From NCBI GenBank assembly GCA_015493615.1, contig WGCV01000022.1:80001-141733 (forward strand): a stretch of 61,733 bases of DNA. Reading direction: 5' to 3'. Origin of the DNA: Melioribacteraceae bacterium (GTDB taxonomy: Bacteria > Bacteroidota > Ignavibacteria > Ignavibacteriales > Melioribacteraceae). The translations under genes were made by a program, and so were the position numbers. Positions 29,046 to 38,500 of this stretch are shown piece by piece (the stretch's first letter is position 1; each line of letters opens with the position of its first letter). The notes below the pieces were generated by a model. It ran no database searches. It was not told where the DNA came from and worked only from the letters and a program-made list of their open reading frames with translations.

Positions 29046-29230
29046 AGTAAATGTTTTGCCCTAACGAAAGTCAGTGGGTAAATTTCATCAGTTGTTATTA
29101 GTGATATTATTACAGCGGCTTTAAGAATGATAATATTAGTAGAATTAGATTTTAATTTTTACTCCGCATGGTCTAATTGCGTTTCGTGTCAACAGATTAA
29201 AGATGTTGTTCACATTCTATTAAAAAAGAA

Positions 29231-29393
29231 ACTCCGTAGGAGTGTCATCTTAGTAAAAAGGGAGCGTCCTATTATGTCTCAGCTCCGTAGGAGCGGCACT
29301 TTTCTGTATATTCTCTCTCCATTTTGTATCGCTCCTACGGAGCTTATGATTGATGATCTATTGTTTATTACAGAGGTTTTGCTCCTACGGAGC
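29231..29393. repeat. Four regularly spaced GCTCCGTAGGAGC palindromes
   Basis: Thirteen-base palindromes at 29231-29243 (ACTCCGTAGGAGT), 29282-29294 (GCTCCGTAGGAGC), 29331-29343 and 29381-29393 (both GCTCCTACGGAGC). The first two are in one orientation, the last two in the other. Start-to-start distances are 51, 49 and 50 bases. The sequences between them are unrelated. Similar short palindromes are known as dispersed repeats in Bacteroidota and cyanobacteria. There are no cas genes, and the repeat is too short for CRISPR. Confidence 0.8.
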
Positions 29394-29493
29394 AAGGGCA
29401 AAATAATATTGTTTATGTCATTATCAGAAGGATTTCGATAACCTAACATGACAGAAGCCGTAGCCAAAGATGTTTGAAAGTTGAATGGGAAAT

Positions 29494-29555
29494 TGAATCT
29501 CAAAGCCGGGAATTATACAGGATTTAGAGATGTTTTCAGACTGCGTTTACCAACG
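29494..29555 (+). repeat. Degenerate fragment of the MITE-like repeat, copy D
   Basis: TGAATCTCAAAGCCGGGAAT and ATACAGGATTTAGAGATGTT match the centre of the repeat at 5800-5957 with scattered substitutions. The terminal inverted repeats are not recognisable, so this is a remnant. Confidence 0.55.
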
Positions 29556-29611
29556 CCGCGGCAAACTCAATTTTGGCAATGGTCTCTTAAAGCTAATAAA
29601 GATCAACTGAG

Positions 29612-30508
29612 TTAATTTCCGTAAAGGCGAGTAATTTTGTAAATACTGTAGATTAATATTACGGCTCCTATCCATTGAGGAAGGTTTAATAATTTTCCGT
29701 GAATAAGATACTCGAGAAAAATTGCCGTAACGGGGAAGGCGAGTTCAAGAATGGTTGACTCTGAAGCCGAAACATATTTTAATCCGATGTAATAAAGATA
29801 AATTGCCAGTCCGCCGGTGGAAAAAGCGATGGCGATAAAAATCATTATTTGCTTTTGTGTGATTAAACCGAAAGCCGTGTAATCTCCCGTTCCCATTAGG
29901 ACAAATAGCATAATTAAGGAAGTGAAATAAAAACGGACTACGGTCGCGGTTGTGTGAGAGATATTTTTAATCCCTTTTTTACTTAGAACGGTAGAAAAAC
30001 CGAAGCTGAACGCTGCGAGAAGAGAATAAAGAACGGCGATTAAAGTTTTATTTTCCAAACTGAAAACGGGGGAACTGAAACCGAAAGTTAAAAAGTAGGA
30101 GCCGATAATTGCTAAGCCCGCCCATACAAAAAATATTTTAGGAAGTTTTTCTTTAAGTAAAATTGCGGCAAGCGAAATAGCGAAGACCGGCTGAAACTTT
30201 TGTATTAAAATTACAATTGAAAGGTTTACGTAACTAACATAAAAGAGCGCTTTGGTAATTGCCATAGTGCCAAGCGCGCCACCGAAGAACGCAACACCCA
30301 AGAAACTAAAAATTTCTTCTCTCGTCAGGTTTCGCAGTTCGCGGCGGAATCGGTACAGAACGGGAAGCAGAATTACGGAAACAATTGTGCTTTCGACAAA
30401 AACAACCAGCCCGACGGGCAATGTATAAAGCGCGGGACGAAAGACTATTCCGTCAACTCCCCAAAGGGAAGCGGCAATTATTATAAAGAGTGGAGCAAAT
30501 TTTTTCAT
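29612..30508 (-). CDS. EamA/DMT-family transporter
   Basis: A 298-residue protein with ten hydrophobic helices arranged as two five-helix EamA repeats (about 5-140 and 150-295), the drug/metabolite transporter layout. Glycine-rich helix ends such as GGALGTMAITKALFYVSYV and the second-half ESTILELAFPVTAIFLEYLI fit the family. It is an inner-membrane exporter or importer of small molecules with unknown substrate. It reads alone on the minus strand, away from the tRNA-Ser gene. Confidence 0.88.
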   Translation of the reverse strand: MKKFAPLFIIIAASLWGVDGIVFRPALYTLPVGLVVFVESTIVSVILLPVLYRFRRELRNLTREEIFSFLGVAFFGGALGTMAITKALFYVSYVNLSIVILIQKFQPVFAISLAAILLKEKLPKIFFVWAGLAIIGSYFLTFGFSSPVFSLENKTLIAVLYSLLAAFSFGFSTVLSKKGIKNISHTTATVVRFYFTSLIMLFVLMGTGDYTAFGLITQKQIMIFIAIAFSTGGLAIYLYYIGLKYVSASESTILELAFPVTAIFLEYLIHGKLLNLPQWIGAVILIYSIYKITRLYGN

Positions 30509-30613
30509 AGTTCTTTTAATTAAAAGAACAAATATAAAAACAGTTTACGATTTAGTGAAAAATTGTTTTTTAAATAAAGCCGAATTCTTTATATTAAGAA
30601 TTCAAATTTTTTC

Positions 30614-30700
30614 GGAAAGGTGCAGGAGTGGCTGAACTGGCACGCCTGGAAAGCGTGTGTACGTGCAAGCGTACCGTGGGTTCGAATCCCACCCTTTCCG
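30614..30700 (+). tRNA. tRNA-Ser (anticodon GGA)
   Basis: An 87-base class II tRNA. The acceptor GGAAAGG (30614-30620) pairs with CCTTTCC (30693-30699), with G as discriminator. The anticodon stem-loop is CACGC-CTGGAAA-GCGTG, giving anticodon GGA for UCC/UCU serine codons. The long variable arm (GTACGTGCAAGCGTAC) and T loop GGTTCGAATCC are as expected for serine. CCA is not encoded; the gene is followed by CGA. Confidence 0.97.
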
Positions 30701-30710
30701 CGAAATAGAA

Positions 30711-30736
30711 AAGGGAAGCTCAGCTTCCCTTTTTTT
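30711..30736. terminator. Bidirectional terminator
   Basis: AAGGGAAGCT (30711-30720) is followed at once by its near-complement CAGCTTCCCTT and a run of T. It ends the tRNA-Ser transcript on the plus strand, and on the minus strand it can end the T9SS protein gene, whose stop lies 33 bases away. Confidence 0.85.
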
Positions 30737-30768
30737 GTTACTTCTCTAACACATTTAAATTGAAATTT

Positions 30769-31833
30769 TTATTTCATCAATATCATCTTTTTCGTAACGC
30801 TGAGATTTCCGCTTTGCAATCTGTAATAATAAATTCCCGAGCTTAATTTACTAGCATCGAATTGAACGGAATATTTTCCCGGCGCTTGTTTTTTGTTTAC
30901 GAGCGTGGCTACTTTTTGTCCTAGTGCGTTGAAAACAATTAGCCGTAGAGACAGGGCATGCCCTGTCTCTACAGGAGGGATCGAATAATTTATTGTTGTT
31001 GTCGGATTGAACGGATTGGGATAGTTTTGCTCAAGCGAAAATGAGTTTGGAATGTCATTCCCGTTTTCTACTGATGTAATATCTTGCACAATAATTTTTT
31101 CACTGCCGGGGACAAATATAGGAGGAATTCCCAAATCGGGATAGGAAATCCAAACTGATTCTCTTCGTTCTTTAATCAACCAGTTATTTTCGGCAAGCCA
31201 AAAGTTTGTGGGAATTGAAATAATTTTAAGGGGAATAATTGCTATGTAATAAATGTTAAAAGAAATCTCGAATTTCTTCGCCGTGAACAATCCGAGTTCG
31301 GTTTGAATAAGTTCGTCCTGTAGTCGTCTGCGTTCGATAGTTAATCGAGCCGGAATGGTTGTGCTGTCTATTGTAATTGTTGTGTCAACTCTGAAAAGTT
31401 CTACTGTTTGCAGAGGAGCGGCTGTGAAATCATAAACCGGATACCAACCGGAGTAATTGTCTCCGCCGGTTTCCAAAAATCCGCCGACATATTGCCCCAA
31501 AACATTTCCGAAATAAATGTTTGCTAAATTATTATCGAGGTTAATAAACGAGGAATCTGTGTATGGCTGAAAGGGAAGAGTAGCCGGAGCGCCACTTTTT
31601 GAAATCACCAAATAGGCGTCTTTGTCGTAATAATTTCCCGAACCGGTTAATGAATCCCGTTCAAAGTATGTGGAAGATTCAACCGGATTGCCGAGCGTAT
31701 CGAGCGTTGTAATTTTGTAATTCCAGATGTGCCCCGGATTGTTTACAGGAAAGTAGTCCGAAGCGTTTTGAGCTTTTGAATTGACAGAGAACAAAACCAG
31801 AACAATCGAAAAAAGGAAAATTATTTTTTTCAT
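30769..31833 (-). CDS. T9SS-targeted secreted protein
   Basis: A 354-residue protein with a signal peptide cut after SKAQ and a type IX secretion C-terminal domain (about 260-354) opening with SFSLEQNYPNPFNPTTTINY and ending in TKKMILMK. The central part is an unrecognised beta-rich domain. I start at MKKIIFLF (ATG at 31833); a longer frame begins 93 bases upstream, inside the 3' end of the helicase gene, and would hide the signal peptide. The sorting domain carries an in-frame insert of about ten residues encoded by a 28-base perfect palindrome (30945-30972). Confidence 0.88.
   Translation of the reverse strand: MKKIIFLFSIVLVLFSVNSKAQNASDYFPVNNPGHIWNYKITTLDTLGNPVESSTYFERDSLTGSGNYYDKDAYLVISKSGAPATLPFQPYTDSSFINLDNNLANIYFGNVLGQYVGGFLETGGDNYSGWYPVYDFTAAPLQTVELFRVDTTITIDSTTIPARLTIERRRLQDELIQTELGLFTAKKFEISFNIYYIAIIPLKIISIPTNFWLAENNWLIKERRESVWISYPDLGIPPIFVPGSEKIIVQDITSVENGNDIPNSFSLEQNYPNPFNPTTTINYSIPPVETGHALSLRLIVFNALGQKVATLVNKKQAPGKYSVQFDASKLSSGIYYYRLQSGNLSVTKKMILMK
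30945..30972. repeat. 28-base perfect palindrome inside a coding region
   Basis: The 14 bases GTAGAGACAGGGCA are followed directly by their exact reverse complement. The element lies in the sorting-signal coding region of the T9SS protein and is read in frame as V-E-T-G-H-A-L-S-L-R. The GTAGAGAC ends resemble dispersed palindromes known from cyanobacteria and Bacteroidota. Confidence 0.9.
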
Positions 31834-31894
31834 AGCTACCTCATTTTTTATCTTAAAATAATAAGAAAAAGAAAATAAGTTGTGTCTGAAATCA

Positions 31895-34800
31895 CTAATC
31901 GACAACACAACGACCGGCAATTGCAAAGTGGCAGAACTTGCACGCTTCGGGATTTTTGGGGAAAACGGAGTTCCTGATATTTTCTACAATCGCCTGAACT
32001 TCCTCTTTGAAAGAAATAATTTCATCAGCCGTCATCTCTTTTTTCAGTTCGATTAACGGCGCTTTCAAAAAGATTAACCTCAGCTCGAAATTTTCCGTCC
32101 GGTCAAAAAGGGACTGAGCCAATAATGCGTATAATTTAAGCTGGGTTAAATAGTGATTAAACTTTCTTTGAATTTCCTTTTCCTTGACGTTATCGGATTT
32201 ATAATCGACGATAATAATTTTCTTTTTTTCTTCCTCAAAAATAATTTTATCGATAATCCCGTAGAGATAATAGTCGCTTACTTTGGAATAAATCTCAAAC
32301 TCGTTCTTAAAATTGTTTTTCGATTTTACCCAACCGTAAACTTCGGATGAGAAATAACCGTTTAATATTTCCTTGATTTTATCGCTGATTTGAATATCAA
32401 TTTTTTTAGATTTCTCTTTTCCCAAAATTGATTCGGATACATCCGCAAAGTTTTTCTCCAATGTTTCCGGAGTTGTCTCGAGTTCGAGCAGTTTATGTAA
32501 AATCTGACCTGCTACGTTTGACGGAATTTTTTCGCTCTTTTCAATATTTTCAAGTTCTTCTTTGCCAAATTCGAGTTCAGGTTTTTCTTTCAGCAGATTG
32601 TTTAATTCACCAAGCCCCAAATTATAAGTAAGATGATATTTCAGCGGGCATTCTTTGTAAAGAGTAATTTTTGTAGCCGAAATTATTTCTTCGGTTTCGG
32701 TATCGTTTATCTTTTCCAGTAACAAATCAAACTCGTTTTCCTCGGAAAAGGATTTCTCGGATGTTCCGCTTTGTTCAACCTCTTTAAGTATTTCAATTTC
32801 GAAATCAATCGTTCTGCGATCGACAATATTTTTCTCCAAGTCGATAAAAGGAAGAGATTCGCGAATCAATATTTTGTCGGAAGTTAAATCCGCATGAAGC
32901 GATTCGGCAAACATATTCATAAAAGAGTTTGCCGAAATTGAATCGTTTTTCCCGAGGGAGGCGGTAATGTAGAGTGAATTTATCGCTCTTGTAACCGCAA
33001 CATATAATAGCCGTTTTGCTTCGGCGGATTCCTTCCGGTTGTCGTAATAATTATACAGCCAGCCGATTGCCGGAAGTTTGTACTCCGAAAAGTAATTTCC
33101 TTTTTCCGGGACTTTGGTTATTACTCCAAACTCTTTATCAAGGATTACCGATTTGGAAGAAACGGAACTTGTATTGAGAGAATCGTTTGAGTTATAGAGA
33201 AAAACCGTATCAAATTCCAAACCTTTTGATTTGTGAATGGTAAGGAGTTTTACCGACTTGCTCTCTTCGCCGAGTTGGGCAAAGCCTTCATCGGTAGTTT
33301 CTTTTATGGCTGTCCCGAGTTTTTGAGTGAAATCGTAAAGCGAGGTAGTTTCGCTTGTAATTGATTCTACGGAAAATCGAAGGAGTTTTTTTGTATTCGC
33401 GATTTCCTGTTTGGCGTTTTTCTTCGACGCAATTACGCTCCAGTACGCGGTGTCGTCAAGTATTTGCGATAGAAGATTCCCGACATCGGAAGTAACCGAA
33501 ATAACGATATGTTTTTTTATTAACTCAACCGCGTCTTTAACAAATGGCGATTTTGCGGAATAAGATTTTACTTTTTCCCAAAGCGTTTTCCCTTTCTCGC
33601 TGTGGATGTTCAGAATCAGCGAATCAGGGAAGGAGTAAAAAGGGGCGCGAAGCGTTCCGAGAAGCGCCGCATCGTTATTTTGGGAAAGAAGAAAGGAAAG
33701 ATAATTATGAATATCTCCAACGACGAGCTGCTGGAAATATCCCCGTCCGCCTACAACCGAATAGGGAATGTTAAAATGTCCGAGCGTTTTTTCAAGCTCC
33801 TCAATTTCTTTATTCTTCCTGAATAAAATTGTGATGTCCCCGAAATCCAATTCCGAATTTTTAGTGATTTCAATTATTTTGCGCGCAATCAATTCCGCTT
33901 CGGTCGGAGCGCCATCCTCCTTCTTTGTAAGGATAAACTTAACTTCACCTTTTTCCTCCTCTTTTCGTACGGAAGCCAACTCACTGAATTCAACTTCGTT
34001 GTATAGCGGATTGGGATTCGCAAAGAGCCGACTGAAAACTTTGTTTGTAAAAAGCGCAATGTTCGGCGCTAGTCTGAAACTGTGAGGCAGTTCAAGCTTT
34101 TCCCCTTGGTGTGCAAGAACTTCCTTTTTCGTCTGACGGAAAACCTCCAACTCCGCGCTGTTAAACCGGTAGATGCTCTGTTTTTCATCTCCGACGACAA
34201 AGAGGTTTCCGGCGCGAAGTTCGTCCAGTATCGGAATGAAAATATCGTACTGAAGCTCGTTGGTGTCCTGATATTCGTCAATCATTATGTAGAGGTATTT
34301 GTTTTTCAGCTTTTCCAGAACGCTTTTTTCTTTAACGATTTTTTCAGCCGTTAAAAGAATGTCGTCAAAATCGAGATAGCCGTTCTGATATTTTTTCTCG
34401 GAATATTTTTCATCAAACATAGAGTAAAAGGCGAGAAACTTTTCTGCAAATTCCGCGAGTTCGTTTACATGCTCGTATTTATTTTCGTAGCCGAAGTTAA
34501 GTAAAAGTTTTGCGTAAGCATTGATGCGCGAAATCGTTTCACCGTCAAATTCTTTTGAATGAACCGCTTTTTTAATCTCTGATTTTTTAGTAAAAATGGT
34601 CCCTTTAAATTCCTCGCTGTTTAAGAAGCGCAATTTTTCAAAATAATCTTCTTTCTTTTTTATTCTTTCAATTAAAAGACGAACTGAATTTGCAGCTTTG
34701 TTTCCGGGTTTTTCAGCGAGGAGACTTTCATTTGCTTCCGATAAATCTTCAACAAATGAATTTAATATCGGGGGAATAATGTCGCCGAAAAGTTTGTCGA

Positions 34801-35419
34801 ACTTTTGTTTAACTTTTTCGGAGGAATAAACGCCCTTCTCAATAAACTCTTCGCTTATTTTCTTTACTGTGTCTCTTTTCCCCGACGCTCTCGAGAGCGC
34901 TTTCCACATCATTGTTTTAGAGCCGAAATATCTCATCAAATATTTCAGAAGAGGCGACTCCGTTTTAACAAGCTCGGAATACAATTCGTCGAAACTTTTT
35001 TCGCGGTAGGATTCCGCCACGGCAGGGTCAAGCGGTGTAAAGTTCGCGTCGATGCCGGCTTCGGGGGAAAAGTCGTGCAGCAAATCGATGCAGAATGAAT
35101 GAATCGTTGAAATCTTTGCCGAAACAAGACGCTTACGAATTTTATTTAATTTCCCGATTGCTTCTTTGTCGCCTTTTAATTCTTCCCGTTTTTCCGAGAC
35201 TTCCTTTACAATGCTTGAGTAAAGTTCTCCGGCTGCTTTCTCCGTGAATGTGATTGCGACAAGTTTGTCAAGCTCGGGATTTTCCTTAAGCGCTATATTT
35301 ACGAACCGTTTGGCAAAAACAAAAGTTTTTCCCGAACCTGCGTTGGCGGTAAGAACGATATGTTTATCGTAAGCGAGAGCTTCTTCCTGAAAAGGGGTTA
35401 ATGTTTTTTTATTTTTCAT
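31895..35419 (-). CDS. UvrD/AddA-type helicase-nuclease
   Basis: A 1174-residue RecB/AddA-like enzyme for double-strand-end processing. Motif I is LTANAGSGKT near residue 22, then AITFTEKAAGE (Ia), MIDEYQDTNELQ (II), VVGDEKQSIYRF (III), LLTIHKSKGLEFDTVFLYN (V) and LLYVAVTRAINSLYI (VI). The C-terminal nuclease has the YGIIDKIIF and IIVDYKSDN residues of the PD-(D/E)XK fold plus QLKLYALL. Cysteines in YKECPLKYHL and in CKFCHFAIAGRC near the end could bind an iron-sulfur cluster, as in AddB-type nucleases. No AddB-like partner is in the window. Confidence 0.9.
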   Translation of the reverse strand: MKNKKTLTPFQEEALAYDKHIVLTANAGSGKTFVFAKRFVNIALKENPELDKLVAITFTEKAAGELYSSIVKEVSEKREELKGDKEAIGKLNKIRKRLVSAKISTIHSFCIDLLHDFSPEAGIDANFTPLDPAVAESYREKSFDELYSELVKTESPLLKYLMRYFGSKTMMWKALSRASGKRDTVKKISEEFIEKGVYSSEKVKQKFDKLFGDIIPPILNSFVEDLSEANESLLAEKPGNKAANSVRLLIERIKKKEDYFEKLRFLNSEEFKGTIFTKKSEIKKAVHSKEFDGETISRINAYAKLLLNFGYENKYEHVNELAEFAEKFLAFYSMFDEKYSEKKYQNGYLDFDDILLTAEKIVKEKSVLEKLKNKYLYIMIDEYQDTNELQYDIFIPILDELRAGNLFVVGDEKQSIYRFNSAELEVFRQTKKEVLAHQGEKLELPHSFRLAPNIALFTNKVFSRLFANPNPLYNEVEFSELASVRKEEEKGEVKFILTKKEDGAPTEAELIARKIIEITKNSELDFGDITILFRKNKEIEELEKTLGHFNIPYSVVGGRGYFQQLVVGDIHNYLSFLLSQNNDAALLGTLRAPFYSFPDSLILNIHSEKGKTLWEKVKSYSAKSPFVKDAVELIKKHIVISVTSDVGNLLSQILDDTAYWSVIASKKNAKQEIANTKKLLRFSVESITSETTSLYDFTQKLGTAIKETTDEGFAQLGEESKSVKLLTIHKSKGLEFDTVFLYNSNDSLNTSSVSSKSVILDKEFGVITKVPEKGNYFSEYKLPAIGWLYNYYDNRKESAEAKRLLYVAVTRAINSLYITASLGKNDSISANSFMNMFAESLHADLTSDKILIRESLPFIDLEKNIVDRRTIDFEIEILKEVEQSGTSEKSFSEENEFDLLLEKINDTETEEIISATKITLYKECPLKYHLTYNLGLGELNNLLKEKPELEFGKEELENIEKSEKIPSNVAGQILHKLLELETTPETLEKNFADVSESILGKEKSKKIDIQISDKIKEILNGYFSSEVYGWVKSKNNFKNEFEIYSKVSDYYLYGIIDKIIFEEEKKKIIIVDYKSDNVKEKEIQRKFNHYLTQLKLYALLAQSLFDRTENFELRLIFLKAPLIELKKEMTADEIISFKEEVQAIVENIRNSVFPKNPEACKFCHFAIAGRCVVD

Positions 35420-35483
35420 ACTTTTTCAAAATGCCAAATAGAATTCTAAAGAATCTTTTTACTTCGGCAAAATAGTTTTTTTT

Positions 35484-35532
35484 GTTAACAGCCAACAGTT
35501 AACAGTCAACAGTTAACTGTCAACAGTGAACA
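35484..35532. repeat. Heptamer tandem repeat (GTTAACA-type)
   Basis: Seven contiguous seven-base units: GTTAACA, GCCAACA, GTTAACA, GTCAACA, GTTAACT, GTCAACA, GTGAACA. It lies in the 144-base gap between the histidine kinase and the helicase gene, 65 bases before the helicase start codon, so it may affect its expression. Heptamer arrays of this type occur in other Bacteroidota. Confidence 0.85.
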
Positions 35533-35563
35533 GTGCGTCTAATTTTTATTCAACATTTTTCTG

Positions 35564-38500
35564 TTAATTGAATTGTAATTCAAAAATCGTTTCCGCTTTA
35601 TCCGAGCGAAGCAGTTCAACGCTTCCGCCGCTTTGTTCGAGAAAACGCTTGCTTAAATATAACCCAATTCCCATTCCATCGGGTTTGGTTGTAAAGCTTC
35701 GCTCAAAAATTTTATCTTTAATTTCTTCGGGAATTTCCGCTCCGTCGTTTTTAATCTCAAGTGCAACGCTATTTTCTTTTTCGGAGATTGTGAAAAGAAC
35801 GTTCCGCGCGCCGCTTTCTTTAGCGTTTCTGATAAAGTTGACAATTACTCGTCCGAGATATTCTTTGTCGGAATTTATGAAGACGGGATTAATTCCCGAG
35901 TTTATTTCAATGGAAAATTCAGAGTCGGAAAAAACCGGTTTCAGTTCATTAAGCAATTCGACAAGATTAATTTTCTCCAGATTGATTTTCGGCATTTTCC
36001 CGAAAGCCGAAAACTCGGATGCAATATTACTCAGCAGTTCAATCTGACTTAATAACGACGAAGTAACTTTTTCAAAGTATTTCGGGAATTTCGGGGAGTC
36101 GTCCTTGTATGCCGCCATAAGCTGCTGAACCGAAAGCTTCATCGGCGTAAGGGGGTTTTTAATTTCGTGCGCGACTTGTTTTGCCATTTCGCGCCAAGCG
36201 GCTTCGCGTTCCGCCGAGATTAGCTTTTCCTGACTGGCTTTCAGTTTTCTCGACATAAGATTAAATCCGTTAATCAAATCCTGCAGTTCCCCGAATGTTT
36301 TAATATCAAGTTTGTAATCAAGTTCGCCGTGAGCGATTCTCCGCGTTCCTTCAACCAACTGCTGCAATGGACTTGTAATTCTGTTAATCAGGAAAAGACC
36401 AATCAGGATAATTAATATAAAAGCAAAAGAGTAAATTGTAATAAGAACTATGTCAAGCTCTCTTTCCGACATTGGGAGGAGAATAGGATTAAAAGCGTCG
36501 TTGACGGAAATGATGATTCTTTTATTTCCGAAACTCGCGGATTTGTAAAACGAATTAAAGTCGTACTTCTCGATATTTTCTTTAATCAATTTTTCCGTTA
36601 GACCGCTTCGCCCAATAAAATCAACTATTTCAGGATTTAGGAAGGACGAAATAATTCCGCAGTCGAAAAATCTTTGATGAGTCGAACCTAACAATCTCCC
36701 GTCGGAAAAAATAGAAAACTCAATTTTTAAATCTCTTTTGGCGTCGGTAATAATCTTGGCAACGTCGTTTTCGGCAAGATGATTTGATAGATATTTTTCG
36801 ACTTGCAATGCTCGTTTTCTAAGTTTATAGCTTGTCGAGTTAAGATTTTTTGAATCGGATAAATCCCTGAAATATCCGGCAAGAAGAATCATCGGGACTA
36901 TCGAAGTAAGAAGCAGTAAAATAAAAAGTGCGGAACGGAAAGTAAATCTTAATTTGTAATCTCGGCGTTTATATGCAAAAAGCAGAAAAATTAAAATCAG
37001 AGAAAAGATGAATTGAGCAAAGAAAATTTTAAGATTCTCAAAAACAAAAGTTAACGGGGCAAGCGCTTCTTTTGTGTAGAGTGAAACAATCTCGTGACCG
37101 TCGCGGTTTTTAATTACAGGATAACAGATATAATTTCGTCCGTTAATCCGGACGTCGAAAATTCGGCGTTTTTTTACTTTCGCCCGTTCAAGCATTGATT
37201 GGGAGAGTTTATTTGAAATAGAGATATTGTGCGAATTGTAAATCGGTTTTCCATCCTTAAAAATAAAGAGGAGGAAATTCTTTGCAGGCAGATATGAGTT
37301 GATAGCCAGTTTTTTTGTTATAAAAAATTCCGGTTCGGAAGGGGAAAAAATATTTTCGTCGCTCCAAGAGATTCCCGTTTTAATTAAAATTCTCTTCTCG
37401 TTTATTATAACGGGAATCGAAATTTCGGCTTTATCTTTTTTGCTTGTAATATCCGGCGGAGTGTTTTCTTTCCTCCAATTGTAATAGAAAGCGGCTGTTT
37501 TGTTAGAATCTTTTTTTATCGAAATGAACGATGAATACGCCTCGCGCGGAAGAAATGAGCCGCTCCACAAAGAGTAAACTTCGGCGTCGCTTATCGGTAA
37601 GCGCTCCCGCTCCAGTTTATCGGTTATTTCGTTTGCCGCCGTTCGCGCAAGTTCATCAAAATAAAATATGTTCGGATTTGCGAGTTTATCCGAAATCAAT
37701 TTGAATAAAGCATTCTCCAAATCCTTATTTTGCCGCTGTAAAACTGCGGTTGAAAATAATGAAGCGGCAACCAGAATTATAAAGGAACTCCGGAGCAGAT
37801 TCTGTTTGTTGAAATAATCCCAGAAAATAATGTGACCGAGGAAGAAAATAAGAAGAAATTTAACATAAATCTGCGTTTGAGGAGCGCGTTCAAGAAAATG
37901 AAAGAACAACGCAATTGCAAAAAGAGCTAAAGTAAGAATTACGGCGTTTGCTCTTTTCTTTGTTGAGAAGAAAAAATCGGCAATCGTAAAAAGAAGAAGC
38001 TGAAGCGCATATAGAGAAATTATAAAAGTTAATGCGACGAGAAGAATAGTAAAAATATGAAAAAGCGTTATCTCGTTAAAAATCGCTAATCGAGGATTGA
38101 AAAGTTTAATGTTGGAATCAAAAAGCATACTGCGCATTGAAGCTCCGAAACCGCGCAGAAGCAGTAAAAAAAGGATGAGGATAATAATTGCAAAAACGGG
38201 TAAAATCTTTTTTGAGGTTTTTGAAAGAAAAATTTTTGTTTCGTCGGAAGAAATAATTCGCAGTAAAATAACGGCTATCGCCAAACCTGCGAGCGTTGTC
38301 ATAAAAAGTGAAACGGGGGTTGAGCAAAGTCCCCACGCAAAGGAAGACGAGAAATTTGCCGGGTTTGTAAACGCTCCTTTTAAATTTGTAAAATCATTAA
38401 AAATGTAAAAGATTAATATTCTGAAAATAAGAATAAACAGGGCGGTCAATAAGGCGGCAATCTTTTCCGGCAAATACTCAGTTGCGGCACCGCTGAAGCG

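Larger units (their letters stand above)
28874..29611. other. Gene-free repeat region
   Basis: About 740 bases without a credible gene. In order it holds a terminator (28895-28924), an internally deleted copy of the MITE-like repeat (28947-29045), four 13-base palindromes spaced about 50 bases apart (29231-29393), and a degenerate fragment of the same MITE-like repeat (29494-29555). The two small open frames here read across the palindromes and look like chance. Confidence 0.7.

Noticed and set aside
29127-29441. A 104-codon frame and a possible CRISPR array
   Set aside because: The frame reads across the four palindromes; the repeats are 13 bases, in both orientations, and no cas genes are nearby.
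31834-31926. N-terminal extension of the T9SS protein overlapping the helicase gene
   Set aside because: It would bury the signal peptide behind 31 residues; the inner ATG gives a standard signal.
35568-36047. A 159-codon plus-strand frame opposite the kinase ATPase domain
   Set aside because: It is antisense to the conserved H-, N- and G-boxes, which are clearly the coded product.
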